NCBI GenBank assembly: GCA_030272155.1
Contig: CP126191.1
Span: forward strand, 10,907,001 to 10,971,000
Reading direction: 5' to 3'
From: Tetradesmus obliquus
Lineage: Eukaryota; Chlorophyta; Chlorophyceae; Sphaeropleales; Scenedesmaceae
DNA length: 64,000 nucleotides
Positions 41,401-53,281 of the stretch are shown piece by piece (position 1 is the first letter of the stretch; the number at the start of each line of letters is the position of its first letter). The translations under genes and the position numbers were made by a program. The notes beneath the pieces are model-generated. The model saw only the letters and a list, made by a program, of their open reading frames with translations, ran no database searches and was not told the origin of the DNA.

Positions 41401-44400
41401 CTGCAGCTTGCAGGGGCTGTGCCGCTGCCGCTGCCGCTGCACAAAGCGACCGCTTCACAGCACTATCACTGTGTTTTTGCAACCTGCAAGTCTTGTTGGT
41501 ATCAAGGACCGTTGAAACTCACAAAATCAAGGCCAGAAACTGCTGTTTAGGGATCCTGACAACGTCGGCTGTTGTCGGCCAGAAACGGCTGCAACCTGAT
41601 CCTGTGTGTGACATGAATGATGCGTCAACTGCAGCTGTTCCGTGCACTATCACTGCAATTCAAGCACCAGCTCCATGGTGCCATATATGTGTTACTTGAT
41701 GTTCCCTGATTTGTCTGGCCAGATGAGAAGGTTTAGGCACCGGCCGCTCACCTGCAAGCATGTCACTGATGCTGCAGCTTGCAGGGGCTGTGCCGCTGCC
41801 GCTGCACACACCGACCGCTTCACAGCACTATCACTGTGTTTTTGCAACCTGCAAATCCTGTTTGTATCAAGGACCGTTGAAACTCACAAAATCAAGGCCA
41901 GCAGCTGCGGTTTAGGGGTCCTGACAACGTCGGCTGTTGTCGGCCAGAAACGGCTGCAACTTGATCCTGTGTGTGACATGAATGATGCGTCAACTGCAGC
42001 TGTTCCGTACACTATCACTGCAATTCAAGCACAATCAAAGGTGCCTTATATGTGGAACTTGAAGCTCAATATGTTTTCTGGTTAGATGAGAAGGTTTAGG
42101 CACCGGCCGCTCACCTGCAAGCATGTCACTGATGCTGCAGCTTGCAGGGGCTGTGCCGCTGCCGCTGCCGCTGCACAAAGCGACCGCTTCACAGCACTAT
42201 CACTGTGTTTTTGCAACCTGCAAGTCTTGTTGGTATCAAGGACCGTTGAAACTCACAAAATCAAGGCCAGAAACTGCTGTTTAGGGATCCTGACAACGTC
42301 GGCTGTTGTCGGCCAGAAACGGCTGCAACCTGATCCTGTGTGTGACATGAATGATGCGTCAACTGCAGCTGTTCCGTGCACTATCACTGCAATTCAAGCA
42401 CAATTAATGGTGCCATTTATGTGTTACTTGATGTTTCCTGATTTGTCTGGCCAGATGAGAAGGTTTAGGCACCGGCCGCTCACCTGCAGACCTGTCACTG
42501 ATGCTGCAGCTTGCAGGGGCTGTGCCGCTGCCGCTGCACACACCGACCGCTTCACAGCACTATCACTGTGTTTTTGCAACCTGCAAATCCTGTTTGTATC
42601 AAGGACCGTTGAAACTCACAAAATCAAGGCCAGCAGCTGCGGTTTAGGGGTCCTGACAACGTCGGCTGTTGTCGGCCAGAAACGGCTGCAACCTGATCCT
42701 GTGTGTGACATGAATGATGCGTCAACTGCAGCTGTTCCGTACACTATCACTGCAATTCAAGCACAATCAAAGGTGCCTTATATGTGGAACTTGAAGCTCA
42801 ATATGTTTTCTGGTTAGATGAGAAGGTTTAGGCACCGGCCGCTCACCTGCAAGCATGTCACTGATGCTGCAGCTTGCAGGGGCTGTGCCGCTGCCGCTGC
42901 CGCTGCACAAACCGACCGCTTCACAGCACTATCACTGTGTTTTTGCAACCTGCAAGTCTTGGTATCAAGGACCGTTGAAACTCACAAAATCAAGGCCAGA
43001 AACTGCTGTTTAGGGATCCTGACAACGTCGGCTGTTGTCGGCCAGAAACGGCTGCAACCTGATCCTGTGTGTGACATGAATGATGCGTCAACTGCAGCTG
43101 TTCCGTACACTATCACTGCAATTCAAGCACACTCCATGGTGCCATATATGTGTTACTTGATGTTCCCTGATTTGTCTGGCCAGATGAGAAGGTTTAGGCA
43201 CCGGCTGCTCACCTGCAGACCTGTCACTGATGCTGCAGCTTGCAGGCGCTGTGCCGCTGCCGCTGCACACACCGACCGCTTCACAGCACTATCACTGTGT
43301 TTTTGCAACCTGCAAATCCTGTTTGTATCAAGGACCGTTGAAACTCACAAAATCAAGGCCAGCAGCTGCGGTTTAGGGGTCCTGACAACGTCGGCTGTTG
43401 TCGGCCAGAAACGGCTGCAAACTGATCATGTGTGTGACATGAATGGTGCGTCAACTGCAACTGTTCCGTACACTATCACTGCAATTCAAGCACAATTAAT
43501 GGTGCCATTTATGTGTTACTTGATGTTTCCTGATTTGTCTGGCCAGATGAGAAGGTTTAGGCACCGGCCGCTCACCTGCAGACCTGTCACTGATGCTGCA
43601 GCTTGCAGGCGTTGTGCCGCTGCCGCTGCACACACCGACCGCTTCACAGCACTATCACTGTGTTTTTGCAACCTGCAAATCCTGTTTGTATCAAGGACCG
43701 TTGAAACTCACAAAATCAAGGCCAGCAGCTGCGGTTTAGGGGTCCTGACAACGTCGGCTGTTGTCGGCCAGAAACGGCTGCAACCTGATCCTGTGTGTGA
43801 CATGAATGATGCGTCAACTGCAGCTGTTCCGTACACTATCACTGCAATTCAAGCACATTCAAAGGTGCCTTATATTTGGAATTTGAAGCTCAATATGTTT
43901 TCTGGTTAGATGAGAAGGTTTAGGCACCGGCCGCTCACCTGCAAGCATGTCACTGATGCTGCAGCTTGCAGGGGCTGTGCCGCTGCCGCTGGCGCTGCAC
44001 ACACCGACCGCTTCACAGCACTATCACTGTGTTTTTGCAACCTGCAAATCCTGTTTGTATCAAGGACCGTTGAAACTCACAAAATCAAGGCCAGCAGCTG
44101 CGGTTTAGGGGTCCTGACAACGTCGGCTGTTGTCGGCCAGAAACGGCTGCAACCTGATCATGTGTGTGACATGAATGATGCGTCGACTGCAGCTGTTCCG
44201 TACACTATCACTGCAATTCAAGCACACTCAATGGTGCCATATATGTGTTACTTGATGTTCCCTGATTTGTCTGGCCAGATGATAAGGTTTAGGCACCGGC
44301 CGCTCACCTGCAGACCTGTCACTGATGCTGCAGCTTGCAGGCGCTGTGCCGCTGCCGCTGCACACACCGACCGCTTCACAGCACTATCACTGTGTTTTTG

Positions 44401-45022
44401 CAACCTGCAAATCCTGTTTGTATCAAGGACCGTTGAAACTCACAAAATCAAGGCCAGCAGCTGCGGTTTAGGGGTCCTGACAACGTCGGCTGTTGTCGGC
44501 CAGAAACGGCTGCAACCTGATCCTGTGTGTGACATGAATGATGCGTCAACTGCAGCTGTTCCGTACACTATCACTGCAATTCAAGCACAATCAAAGGTGC
44601 ATTATAGGTGGAACTTGAAGCTCAATAAGTTTTCTGGTTAGATGAGAAGGTTTAGGCACCGGCCGCTCACCTGCAAGCATGTCACTGATGCTGCAGCTTG
44701 AAGGGGCTCTGCCGCTGCCGCTGCCGCTGCACAAACCGACCGCTTTGCAGCACTATCACTGTGTTTTTGCAACCTGCAAGTCTTGTTGGTATCAAGGACC
44801 GTTGAAACTCACAAAATCAAGGCCAGAAACTGCTGTTTAGGGATCCTGACAACGTTGGCTGTTGTCGGCCAGAAACGGCTGCAACCTGATCCTGTGTGTG
44901 ACATGAATGGTGTGTCAACCGCGATTTTCCCGTACACTATCACTGCAATTCAAGCACACTTATAGGTTGCTTATATGTGGAACTTGAAGCTCCCAAAGTT
45001 TACTGGTTGGAATGAGAAGGCT
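35496..45022 (+). repeat. Satellite family 2 (363-bp unit, about 26 copies)
   Basis: Tandem array of a second, unrelated unit of 363 bp (occasionally 360, 365 or 369), each with ATGAGAAGGTTTAGGCACCG near its start. Unit starts fall at about 35540, 35903, 36266, 36629 and so on to 44642. Two subtypes occur. Type I ends with a CCTGATTTGTCTGGCCAG stretch. Type II ends with TGTGGAACTTGAAGCTCAAT then TTTTCTGGTTAG and prevails after about 40200. A local 1089-bp (three-unit) higher-order period is visible around 37300-39100. Because 363 is divisible by three, one forward frame stays open for up to 660 codons (36591-38573), with a 121-residue repeat starting MRRFRHRPLTC. In-frame stops appear in several units and one 2-bp insertion lies near 41670, so I treat it as satellite DNA, not a gene. 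The last unit is degenerate. Confidence 0.93.
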
Positions 45023-45129
45023 TTGTGTTCAGCAGCAGGCCACATGGTGTATGATGGTTGCAGTCAGAACATGAGTATGCCGTCACTGCAGTCAGCAGCT
45101 GGACACTGTGCGCGATTTGCTTGCCTGCC

Positions 45130-45131
<2 letters not shown>

Positions 45132-45184
<53 letters not shown>

Positions 45185-45191
45185 GCTGCTG
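45132..45191. repeat. (CTG)13-CTA-(CTG)6 microsatellite
   Basis: Interrupted CTG tract just outside the family-2 satellite. No gene can be assigned to it; the frames through it are homopolymeric Leu, Ala or Cys and have no supporting context. Confidence 0.9.
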
Positions 45192-46761
45192 CAGATCGAC
45201 AGTGCCATCCTGGTGTTTATCCTGCTCATCATCCAGTTCATCGTGATCGCCATGATATGGTGCGCATGTTATTTGTTCTTTGTTTTTTGTCCTGCAAGGG
45301 ACGTGTTTTGTATTGTGTTATGTAGTGGCGGCAATCTCTGGCTGTGCAAACTGTGCGGCTGAAGCCCAGCGCAGCTCAGCTGGTGTCTGGCCCCACTGGC
45401 AGAGCACGCGTGCGTGTGGGTAGCAGCAGCCCTGCAGATGCAGCTCATCAGCAGCCTCACGCCAGAGCTGACCAACCAACCCCCTGCCCTGCGCTGCCCG
45501 TTCATTGTGTCCGGTGTAGGTACTGCGTGACATACATACCAGGTGGGTGCCATGGAGCAAATCCTGACTGCAATGTTCAGCCACTGGATAGCATAGTTGT
45601 GCGACCTGCCCTGCAGCTTGCATTGAACGCTCAAGATCCTGCATTGTGTGTACCTGAAGCCTGCAGCTGCACGGGAACGCTTGCATGGTCCACACGCAAC
45701 AAGCTGCTGCTGTTGCTGCTGCTGCTGCTGGTATGTTTTGCAGGTGGCCAGGAGTTTATGAAGCGCACGGCATGACTGCATTGGTAATTCACATTTTTAA
45801 ACCTCTGAGGCTAATGAACTGCCGGTTTCTGATGAAGTTGTTATGTAGCCCAAGCATGATCGCAGAAGTTGAGCAGGCCAAGCAAGGACACTCTGTCTGG
45901 TGTTTTATGGTCTAGCTTCTGCGACCGCTGCAGGGCTGATACAGGTGCAAAACATAAATCTTGAGGCGGTCCATTTGGTGAAACACTCCCCTCATTACAA
46001 GCAGCCTGCTGCATGCAAAGTCATGCTTGCATAGGGGAGTCCGGGAAAATGTGAAGCCAAAGAAGTCGAGTCCTGACATCCGCTTCGAGCCTTCTGGGGC
46101 AGACATGCTGTAGCGTCCCGCTCTGGCTGGCACCCACTGCAGTTGCAGCTCATTCACACATCACCAGCAGTGGCGGCTGCACAGCAGCACCGTGCAGCGG
46201 GTTTCATTGGTCGCAAAGGGCTGTCCAGGCCAGCAAGGCACTGGCAGCCAGACGCGGGTATCACAACGAACAACAGTATGAATCCCTGAAGCGGCCGTCA
46301 TTGCATCACTCTTAGTACATTACATCAGCTGCTGACCAGGCAAGAGAGCGTTGCAAGGCCCAGTGGTCTCTTATAGTTAATGATTTGGATTGCACGCTGC
46401 GTCTGTCTGCGGCCATGTTGAGCTTGAGGAACAACATACATTTCGTGATATACTTGTTTGGCATGTCTGTGAGTCTCGCGAGGCCATTTGAGACAGTGTC
46501 GTCTGGCAGCCGCTGCCGATGACAGGTGCTTGCAGCGCAGTGCATCAACCTGCTGCCCATGCTGCAGCGCGCATGTGCAAGGGAACGTGCGGTGCCGCCA
46601 GGGTGGTGATGGCACTGTGGCCGCAGGTAACTGCACTTATTTCATGCTGTTGAGGTGGGCAGTGCAGTGCTTGCAACTTGGGCTGCATCCAGCAGATGGC
46701 GTATGGTGCATTTGACATCAATGTTCATGTTGGCGCACCAGATATTCATTACGTAATACGT
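45192..46761. other. Intergenic stretch, no gene recognised
   Basis: Both strands have frames up to about 170 codons (for example 45269-45781 minus and 45344-45775 plus). They overlap each other, are Cys/Gln/Ala-rich from CTG/CAG runs, and show no domain I can name and no convincing exon chain. A second CTG run lies near 45703-45731. I see no RNA gene. Confidence 0.5.
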
Positions 46762-46860
46762 AGATATGGCAGAAGGTCGTTTACAAATAGATGTTTGTGA
46801 ATTGTTACGTGGATGCACAATTCACAAACATCTATTTGTAAACGACCTTCTGCCATATCT
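46762..46860. ncRNA. Perfect 44-bp inverted repeat with 11-nt loop (candidate hairpin RNA)
   Basis: The arm 46762-46805 is the exact reverse complement of 46817-46860, with loop TACGTGGATGC. A transcript from either strand would form a 44-bp mismatch-free stem, long enough for Dicer processing; green algae are known to make small RNAs from long hairpins. Directly after it, ATCTATTTGTAAACG from the right arm is repeated at 46857-46871. It has no transposon-like flanking duplication that I can see. The lack of mismatches means either a very young foldback or selection for pairing. It lies about 285 bp downstream of the broken LRR gene's stop codon, so it could be in that gene's 3' untranslated region. 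The ncRNA label is a candidate only. Confidence 0.55.
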
Positions 46861-47144
46861 ATTTGTAAACGCCATTGCCATTGCTGCCTGAGTCCCTAGC
46901 ACCAAACCAATAGAAAGGCTGACCAGCCTCCACGGCAAGGCGCGGGCAACCCTTTGAGATCAGCAAGCGTGTTGCAACATGTATATTATGCAGCATCGTC
47001 ATTCTAACCGCTGAAAACTCTGCACTGCTGACAGCTCGTCAACATTGCCACACTACATTTCAACAATCACAGCCCGCAAGTCAAAAGCCAGGGCACCACC
47101 CACACCCCTGCCTCCGAAGAACCTGGCAAACTCTCACTGCCCTT
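46861..47144. other. Downstream region of the LRR gene
   Basis: About 280 bp between the hairpin and the stop codon of the minus-strand LRR gene, presumably its 3' untranslated region. A minus-strand TGTAA pentamer (TTACA on the plus strand, inside the hairpin near 46781) could serve as its poly(A) signal. Nothing else is seen. Confidence 0.4.
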
Positions 47145-48749
47145 TCAGCGTAGCCAAAATGCAGCCAACTCTCCACCAATTTCAACATCAGGCAGGCTGT
47201 TGATCAGTGCTTTCCAGTCTGGCGTCTGCATGTCAGGATCAGACTCTAGTTTAGACAGATCTAGGCGAGTGAGCTGTGTTGCTGCCTGCAGGCGCATGAT
47301 GGGATGCGGCTGATCCCCTTCTGCATATCCACTGCCAAACCAGGCAGCTTGGGCTGATAGGAGGCGCAGCTGCTTCAGCCCAACAATCGCTGCGGCAAGG
47401 CTCTCATCATGCTCCACATTAGCAAACAGCGAGGGCTTTCGAAGCATTGGACTTCTAACACCAGCCGCTGACAGCATCAGCTCCTGCAGGCCTGTCAGGC
47501 CCGCCAAGCTGGCAGCCACATCAGCCACTGCATAAGCCCATCCCACAAGCTGGTGAGGCTGGTCAGCTGCCCAAGCAGCCCTCCAAGGGCGGCTGGGCCG
47601 AACATGCCAGCTGCTGCTGCTTCTTGTGGCGTCCCATGTGATGCCACACCTAGCGACTTCAACGGCAGCGCAGCCAGAGCTGCAATGACCTGGGGCGCGT
47701 TATCATCTTCGATGTACATCGATGTACATGTACAGCATGTCTATGTTCATGTGCGTGAGCTGCGTGAGGCACAGCGCGATGCCTGCAAAGCCCTCTGGTA
47801 GCAGGCTGTCAATGCTGTTGACGTCCAGGCGCTGCAGGCGGCTGAGCTGCATCAAAGGCCGCTCATGCATCACGCAGGGCACTGTCAGGTTGATGGGGTT
47901 CGGTGGCAGCGTGGACTCCTCCTCGATGAAAAAGCGCTTGCGGGTCACATGAAGAGTAGTCAGTGCTGTGAGGTGGGCCATCTGCACGCTGTGCAGCGCC
48001 TGTAGGATCCTGTCCACGGCAATGCCGCCAGGGGCTCGGTCAGGCGTGCCCACATCCAGGCGCAGCTGCGGCAAGCTTGCAGGAAGCCCTCGCAGCAGCT
48101 TTGCAACTTCTGCAGGACTTCTGATGGTGCCTAGGCGGATGGAGGTGAGCTGGCTGAAGGTGGTTGACAGAATGGGCTTGGAGAGAAGGCATGCTGCTGC
48201 ACCTGGGCATGCAATGCTGATGCTCTGCAGGTTGGGAAGTGCTTCTAGCTCTGCGCGGATCATGCTGCAGCCGTGGCCATTGCTTTGTAGCTGCAGATTG
48301 ACCTTGCTGAGCGTCTTGGGCATGCTCCGCAGGATGGCAGCAGCGGCTGCTGCACTGATGGTGCTGCGGCCAAACATTCCTGTGAAGTGACTGGCCAGCA
48401 TTGCCCACGTCCACATGCCTGGTGCACTGCTGCATTTTGCAGTCGCTGCCCTGTCTAGCTTCAGCTGCAGGGTGCGAACGCCTTGCAGGAGGCATGCATT
48501 CTTCTCAAGCCACGTTGCTGCCAGCTGGGCCTTGCTGCTGCTGGTTAGATTCAGGTGCCGTTCCTGCAGCTGGTGGATGCGGGCAGTGCGTGCTGCAGTT
48601 GCTACTGTTCTGCTGGTGGCAAGCAGTCTGACTGTCACGCCCAGTGATGAGGAGATGGAGGGATGACAGAGAACGTAGGGCAGCTCTAAGATGCTGTTGG
48701 GGACGTGGCTGCGCTGCATCGCACCACTGCTGTTGCTGTTAGGGGCCAT
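47145..48749 (-). pseudogene. Leucine-rich-repeat protein with F-box-like N-terminus, frame-broken
   Basis: The first 348 codons (48749 to 47703) start at an ATG followed by MAPNSNSSGAMQ. Near residues 15-55 is an F-box-like segment (SILELPYVL ... LLATSRTVATAA). It is followed by irregular leucine-rich repeats such as LSKVNLQLQ, LPNLQSISI, FSQLTSIRL, LTALTTLHV, LSRLQRLDV and LTQLTHMNI. The frame then breaks where GATGTACATC/GATGTACATG is tandemly duplicated (47711-47730, a 10-bp gain). One copy alone would continue straight into the LRR sequence of the next frame (...ALPLKSLGV, then GQLTSLTSL). A second shift near 47545-47570 returns to the original frame, which runs through LTGLQELML, LKQLRLLS and ATQLTRLDL to a stop at 47145. 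Total about 530 residues. F-box/LRR proteins are usually substrate adaptors of SCF ubiquitin ligases. It could be a pseudogene, a polymorphic allele, or a gene with assembly errors or unrecognised introns. Confidence 0.7.
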
Positions 48750-51586
48750 GATAGCAGGCAGTGGAGCTTCGACAGGCCAGGGACGCGGCTACTTGTTGGG
48801 CGTTCGAATGGAGCGTTAGCAGGTCCGCACTGGTGTAAAAGGCGCCAATGGCAAATGTTGCGACCTAGTCCACTGCGGTCAACTGCACGTAGAAGTTCAG
48901 CCAGGGAAAGGGAAGAGCCGTTCTTTTATGTGACAGTCTGTGTAGGATTTAACGAGTGTTTCCAAAGCTGGTTGTGTGCACACTGGTCCCCACGTGCTTA
49001 AAAGCAGTGCCAAAACAAGGGAGAGGTTAGGGTTTGGGCGGTTCACTCTTCTGTTTGTTTCTTTCCTATAACGACATCAGTTGCAGAAATAAAATACAAA
49101 GCCAATTGAAAAGCACTAACACGATGATACGTCTTAAACAGGGTGATCTATTGTTCAGCTGCATGAGTCCCAGCGGCATCCCCCTGAGCCACAACCCCAT
49201 CGCCCCAACCCCGACACTCCAAATGAGCGTGTGTCTGGCATTGGGCCTGCAGTAGAGCTCAGGGGGATGCCGCTGGGACTTACGCGGCTCAGTGTATATG
49301 GCATTGGCCCTGCAGCAGAGCTCAAAGGGCTAATTAGCTTATAAGGAAGCCGACTCAGCTGCAGCAGCTGCAGCTCACATTTGAGCTTCCTGCAAAGCGG
49401 GCGGCGATGCAGCTCCTGCAGGAGCTGCTGCAGATGCTAGCGCTGCCTGCCAAGCTGCTGTGCTGCTGGCAGTGCTTCCCTGGGCTGTGCCGGTCGTAGA
49501 GGAGCTAGCTGGCCAGTGCAGCAGCAGGGGCTGAAAGCTGGTGTTTTTGAAGCGGCAGCAGAGGCCCGGTCCGCTGTCCGTGCAAGCTGGTGACTTTCGC
49601 CGCCATCCGGATCTGCGGCACAGGTCCTTCCACTCTCTGCTGATGAAGCAAGCAAAAACAGTCGCAACAGCAGCAGCAGCGGCAGCAGCGGCAGCAAAAG
49701 AGCATGCATTGCAGCGTCCAGAGCTTGCAGCGGCCGCAATGTCAAACACACAGACAGATGCCAGGAGTGCTGCATATGAGGCTGCCAGCAGTCAATTACA
49801 GCCTGCAGCTGCGAGGCATGCAGCAGCAGGAGTAGCCGCAAGGTGGCTGCGCCTGTGCCTGGGAGCTTTTAGGACCAGCAGAGGATTGGTGGCAGTGACG
49901 TGGCCTAAGAGGCTGGCGAGTTTTTGTTTGGCGCCTGATTTATAGTATGTAGCAAGCTTGGCTGCGGTGGTTGTCATGCTGACCTGTGATGTGGTCATCC
50001 ACACCTGCTTGCAGGCCACAGCTGCAGCTGCGCAACCATTACGGCAATGCAAACTTTGACAGCTGCGGTTGTAAGACAGGCAGTTTCATTTGGGTCCAAC
50101 ATCTGCGCCTTAGTTGATGCCACTTCTACTTTTGCAATACTTGGTAAGTACGCATACGATACTAGTACAGCACGCAATCAGCCGGGGCCGCACAACCGTC
50201 CCGAGCGACAAGCCACGACAGCAGCAGAACACGCACGACGAAGAGCAAGCAAGCACAGACGTTGTCAGACGCCGTAAATTGCACGACAGCCCTCTCTGCA
50301 CCTCCCAGGCCTCAAGAGGCCCGACACTCTCGCACCGGGCCCAACCCAGCCCTGAACCACAGTTACAGGCAACTCGCCCGCAAGGTACGACCAACTCGCC
50401 TCAACCCCTCCGCCCCGACCCCCAAAATCTCCGACACAGAGATACCAGTTACCAAAGCAGGGCCACAGGCCCACCCACTGAGGAGCCAGACAAGGCTCAT
50501 GAGGTGCAAATAGATCCTAAACAGGAACACAAACAATAGCTTTCACTGTGTTGCCACAAGTATGCATTTGCAGCAGCGGTGGTGTGCCTGACAGACATAG
50601 GTCTGTCTGTCCTAGCAACGCCAGAGTAGCCAGCACTGCCCGTGCATGCTGCACAATTTCTCCATGTCTATCAGAGCATCCTCAGGTGCAAGCAACCGAT
50701 CGCGACCAGCGGCCAACCACACAGTTACTGTTCACAAGCAGCAACGGTTTCAAAAGCAGCAGGTACAGCCACATATGCAGATATTGTCCAAAATGTAGAT
50801 GCACGAGGCCACGCTATAGACATGTCTGCTCCTACTGGACTCCGCAAACAATATCTGGCGGCAGATGCATCAGCATGAGCCTTCCTAAGCTTGCCCTGCT
50901 CAACATAACTTAGATCTGCCAGATGGCGCCGTCAAACAAGCAGCACTTCTGCTGTACAACACGATGCGACGTGGTATCTCATACATTGTGATGAGCCTTC
51001 ATGTGTGCCCACCAGATGACTGGGTGCCAACTGCCTACAACTCAGCGTGAGCATTTGAAAACACCACAAAAACGTGCTGCTGAACTATGAACAAAATGTG
51101 TGTCCAGCTGCTGATACTACAAACCGGCTCAATGGAAACACACAAGCGCCCGCACACACATATCTCAGGCAGGCCTCGGATATGCACCCCAGGTTTAACA
51201 CCCCTGCAGCACATAGCGGTGTACACCGCTGTATATCTGGTACAAAGAAACCTCCATAGTACATCCCTGACAACATCACACAAACCACGAGTGTGAGCAC
51301 GCCAGTCATGCACGGCGACTGGGGTCGCAGCACACGCCATTCCAGCGTACTGACCTAGCCACGCTGTGAGCTGCACACAAACACCTGGACATATCTATAC
51401 ATGATACAGCTTGCCTCTTCAGCTTCTGTGTCTGCGGTTTGAGCACTTGCTACTGCTCCTGACACAAATCATCAGCGGACCATCATTTGGTACACAAAGC
51501 TGCTAAGCTGTGACCAAGCAGAATAGGCGCTTGCCAGAAACAATCGCCTCATCTCCCATGTCGGAATTCACCACAGCCTCCTGGCT
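48750..51586. other. 2.8-kb intergenic stretch without a recognised gene
   Basis: The first few hundred bases are presumably the promoter of the minus-strand LRR gene. Frames of 120-140 codons at 49541-49945 (plus, Ala-rich), 49437-49841 (minus), 50114-50539 (plus, Gln/Pro/Arg-rich) and 50548-50913 (plus) have no domain I recognise, and the opposing ones overlap. A frame ending near 50878 contains YADIVQNV, too short to classify. The part next to 51586 should hold the 3' untranslated region of the GRAM-VASt gene. No tRNA or rRNA is evident. Confidence 0.45.
49166..49280. repeat. 24-bp perfect foldback with flanking direct repeats
   Basis: The arm 49166-49189 (AGTCCCAGCGGCATCC...) is the exact reverse complement of 49257-49280, with a 67-bp spacer. 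A motif around TGGCATTGGGCCTGCAGTAG (about 49235) recurs imperfectly about 63 bp later with TGGCATTGGCCCTGCAGCAG. It may be a small decayed foldback element or the product of a template switch. No coding content. Confidence 0.75.
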
Positions 51587-53250
51587 TCACAGCTGCCTGC
51601 ATGCAGCTCCCTGCTGCAGCTGCAGCAGGTCGACCACGCGTTGCTGCAGCAGCACCACCTGCCACAGCAGCGCCAGCTGCACACCCACCACAAGCAGCAC
51701 AGCAGCACCAGCCAGCTGCTGCCCCCCAGTCAGCCGCAAGCCGCCAGCAGCACCAACAACTGCCCGGCCTGCAGCCAGCATGCCTCGCAGCACAGCTGCC
51801 AGCATTGCCAGCACAGCAGCAACCAGCCGGCTGCCAGCACCAGCTGCAGCACCACGCGCAGCAGGTGCACCTTGTGGCAGTGCCATCACGCTGCTGCTGC
51901 TACTGCTGCGCGCCAGGGGGTGCCCTGGGGTCTTGCCAGCTGCGGCCAGGCGCAGCGCGCTGCTGCTGCCTGCGCTGCCTGAGCGGCGGTGCACGCCCTG
52001 GCCACGCAGTGGGCGGCCACCTGCTGCAGCAGCACCAGCAGAACGCAAGCGTGATCAGCAGTCAGGCCATGTTGATGAAGCAGTAAGAAGCAGTATCTGT
52101 GGGCGATGTTGCAAAACAGCTGCCATGCGTAAACAACATACTGCAACACAACACATGCTCAGGATTGTGTGGTGCCAGCTGACCGCGACGCACGCAACAT
52201 GCGACAAACACTCAAGACCATGCCTAATTCCAATTGCTCCACACCATGCCTGCTGCATCAACCCGTCCAGCCCACCTGCTGTGTGCTGGTGGCGCTGCGC
52301 AGCCACTGCAGCCGCCGCCTGTGGCATCACCTCAGCCAGGCTAACCCGCAAGCCCTCATCAGCCAGCCAGGCCTGGCCCTGTGCCACAATGTCAGCCAGT
52401 GAGGCTGCTGCAGTGGCCACGCAGTCCTTCTCAATCTTGGCCTGCACCATGTGCCACTTGGTGAAGGTCACGGCAGCACGCACCTGCCATTGCACGCCCG
52501 CTGCTGCTGCTGCTGCTGGTGCTGATGTGCCAGCTGCCGGGGTGCTGGCAGCTGCTGCAGAGTCTGCTGCAATGCCAGCAGCCGTTGCGTCTGCTGACAG
52601 CCTGCTGCTGCTGACCACCTCAGGGATAGCACTGAGGGTGCCACGCACAGGCTGCTGCACCATGGCAGCGTCAGCACCAGCTGCAGCGCTTGATGGTGCA
52701 CTGGAGGCAGCACCCTCGCCGGGTTGACCCCCAGCAGGCTGATCAGAAGCAGCATACAGGCTGGCAGCAACAGGCGCCGTGTCTGCAGCAGTGGCAGGGG
52801 TGAGTGCTGCTGCTGATGCTTGCGAAGGCGCTGTGCTAGCTGCTGCACTGCTGCTGTCACTGGATGCCGCCGGTAGCTGCTCTGCTGCAGCAGCCATTGC
52901 AGGCACCGGGCTTGGTGCCGCACCTGTGGCTGCAGTGCTCAGAGGAAGGCCTGCCGCTTGATATGGAAGCACTGCAGACAGCTGCGCAGGAGCACTCTTC
53001 TTGTCGCTGCTGGTGATGCTGCCGCTGCTTGCGCATGCAGTGAAGCTGCCCGGCCTGCTGCTGCTGCTACTGCTGCTGCCCCCAGAAGCAGCCGAGGCGT
53101 CTTGCTCTGACTGGTCCCTGCTGCTTGAGGCTGCCTTGGAAGTGGCATCGTAGGTAGGCTGGGCTAGTGCTGGCACTGCTGCATCGCCCAACTCCTGCAG
53201 CCGCTGGCCTGCTGCAGCAGCAATGCCAGCACCATAAGCAGGTGCTAGGC

Positions 53251-53281
<31 letters not shown>

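Noticed and set aside
1-45022. CRISPR array
   Set aside because: Units are 185 or 363 bp with no short direct repeat plus unique spacer pattern, and the flanking genes are eukaryotic with introns.
50114-50913. Gln/Pro/Arg-rich plus-strand frames with a YADIVQ motif as a retroelement fragment
   Set aside because: The similarity is a handful of residues, with no reverse transcriptase, terminal repeats or target duplication nearby.
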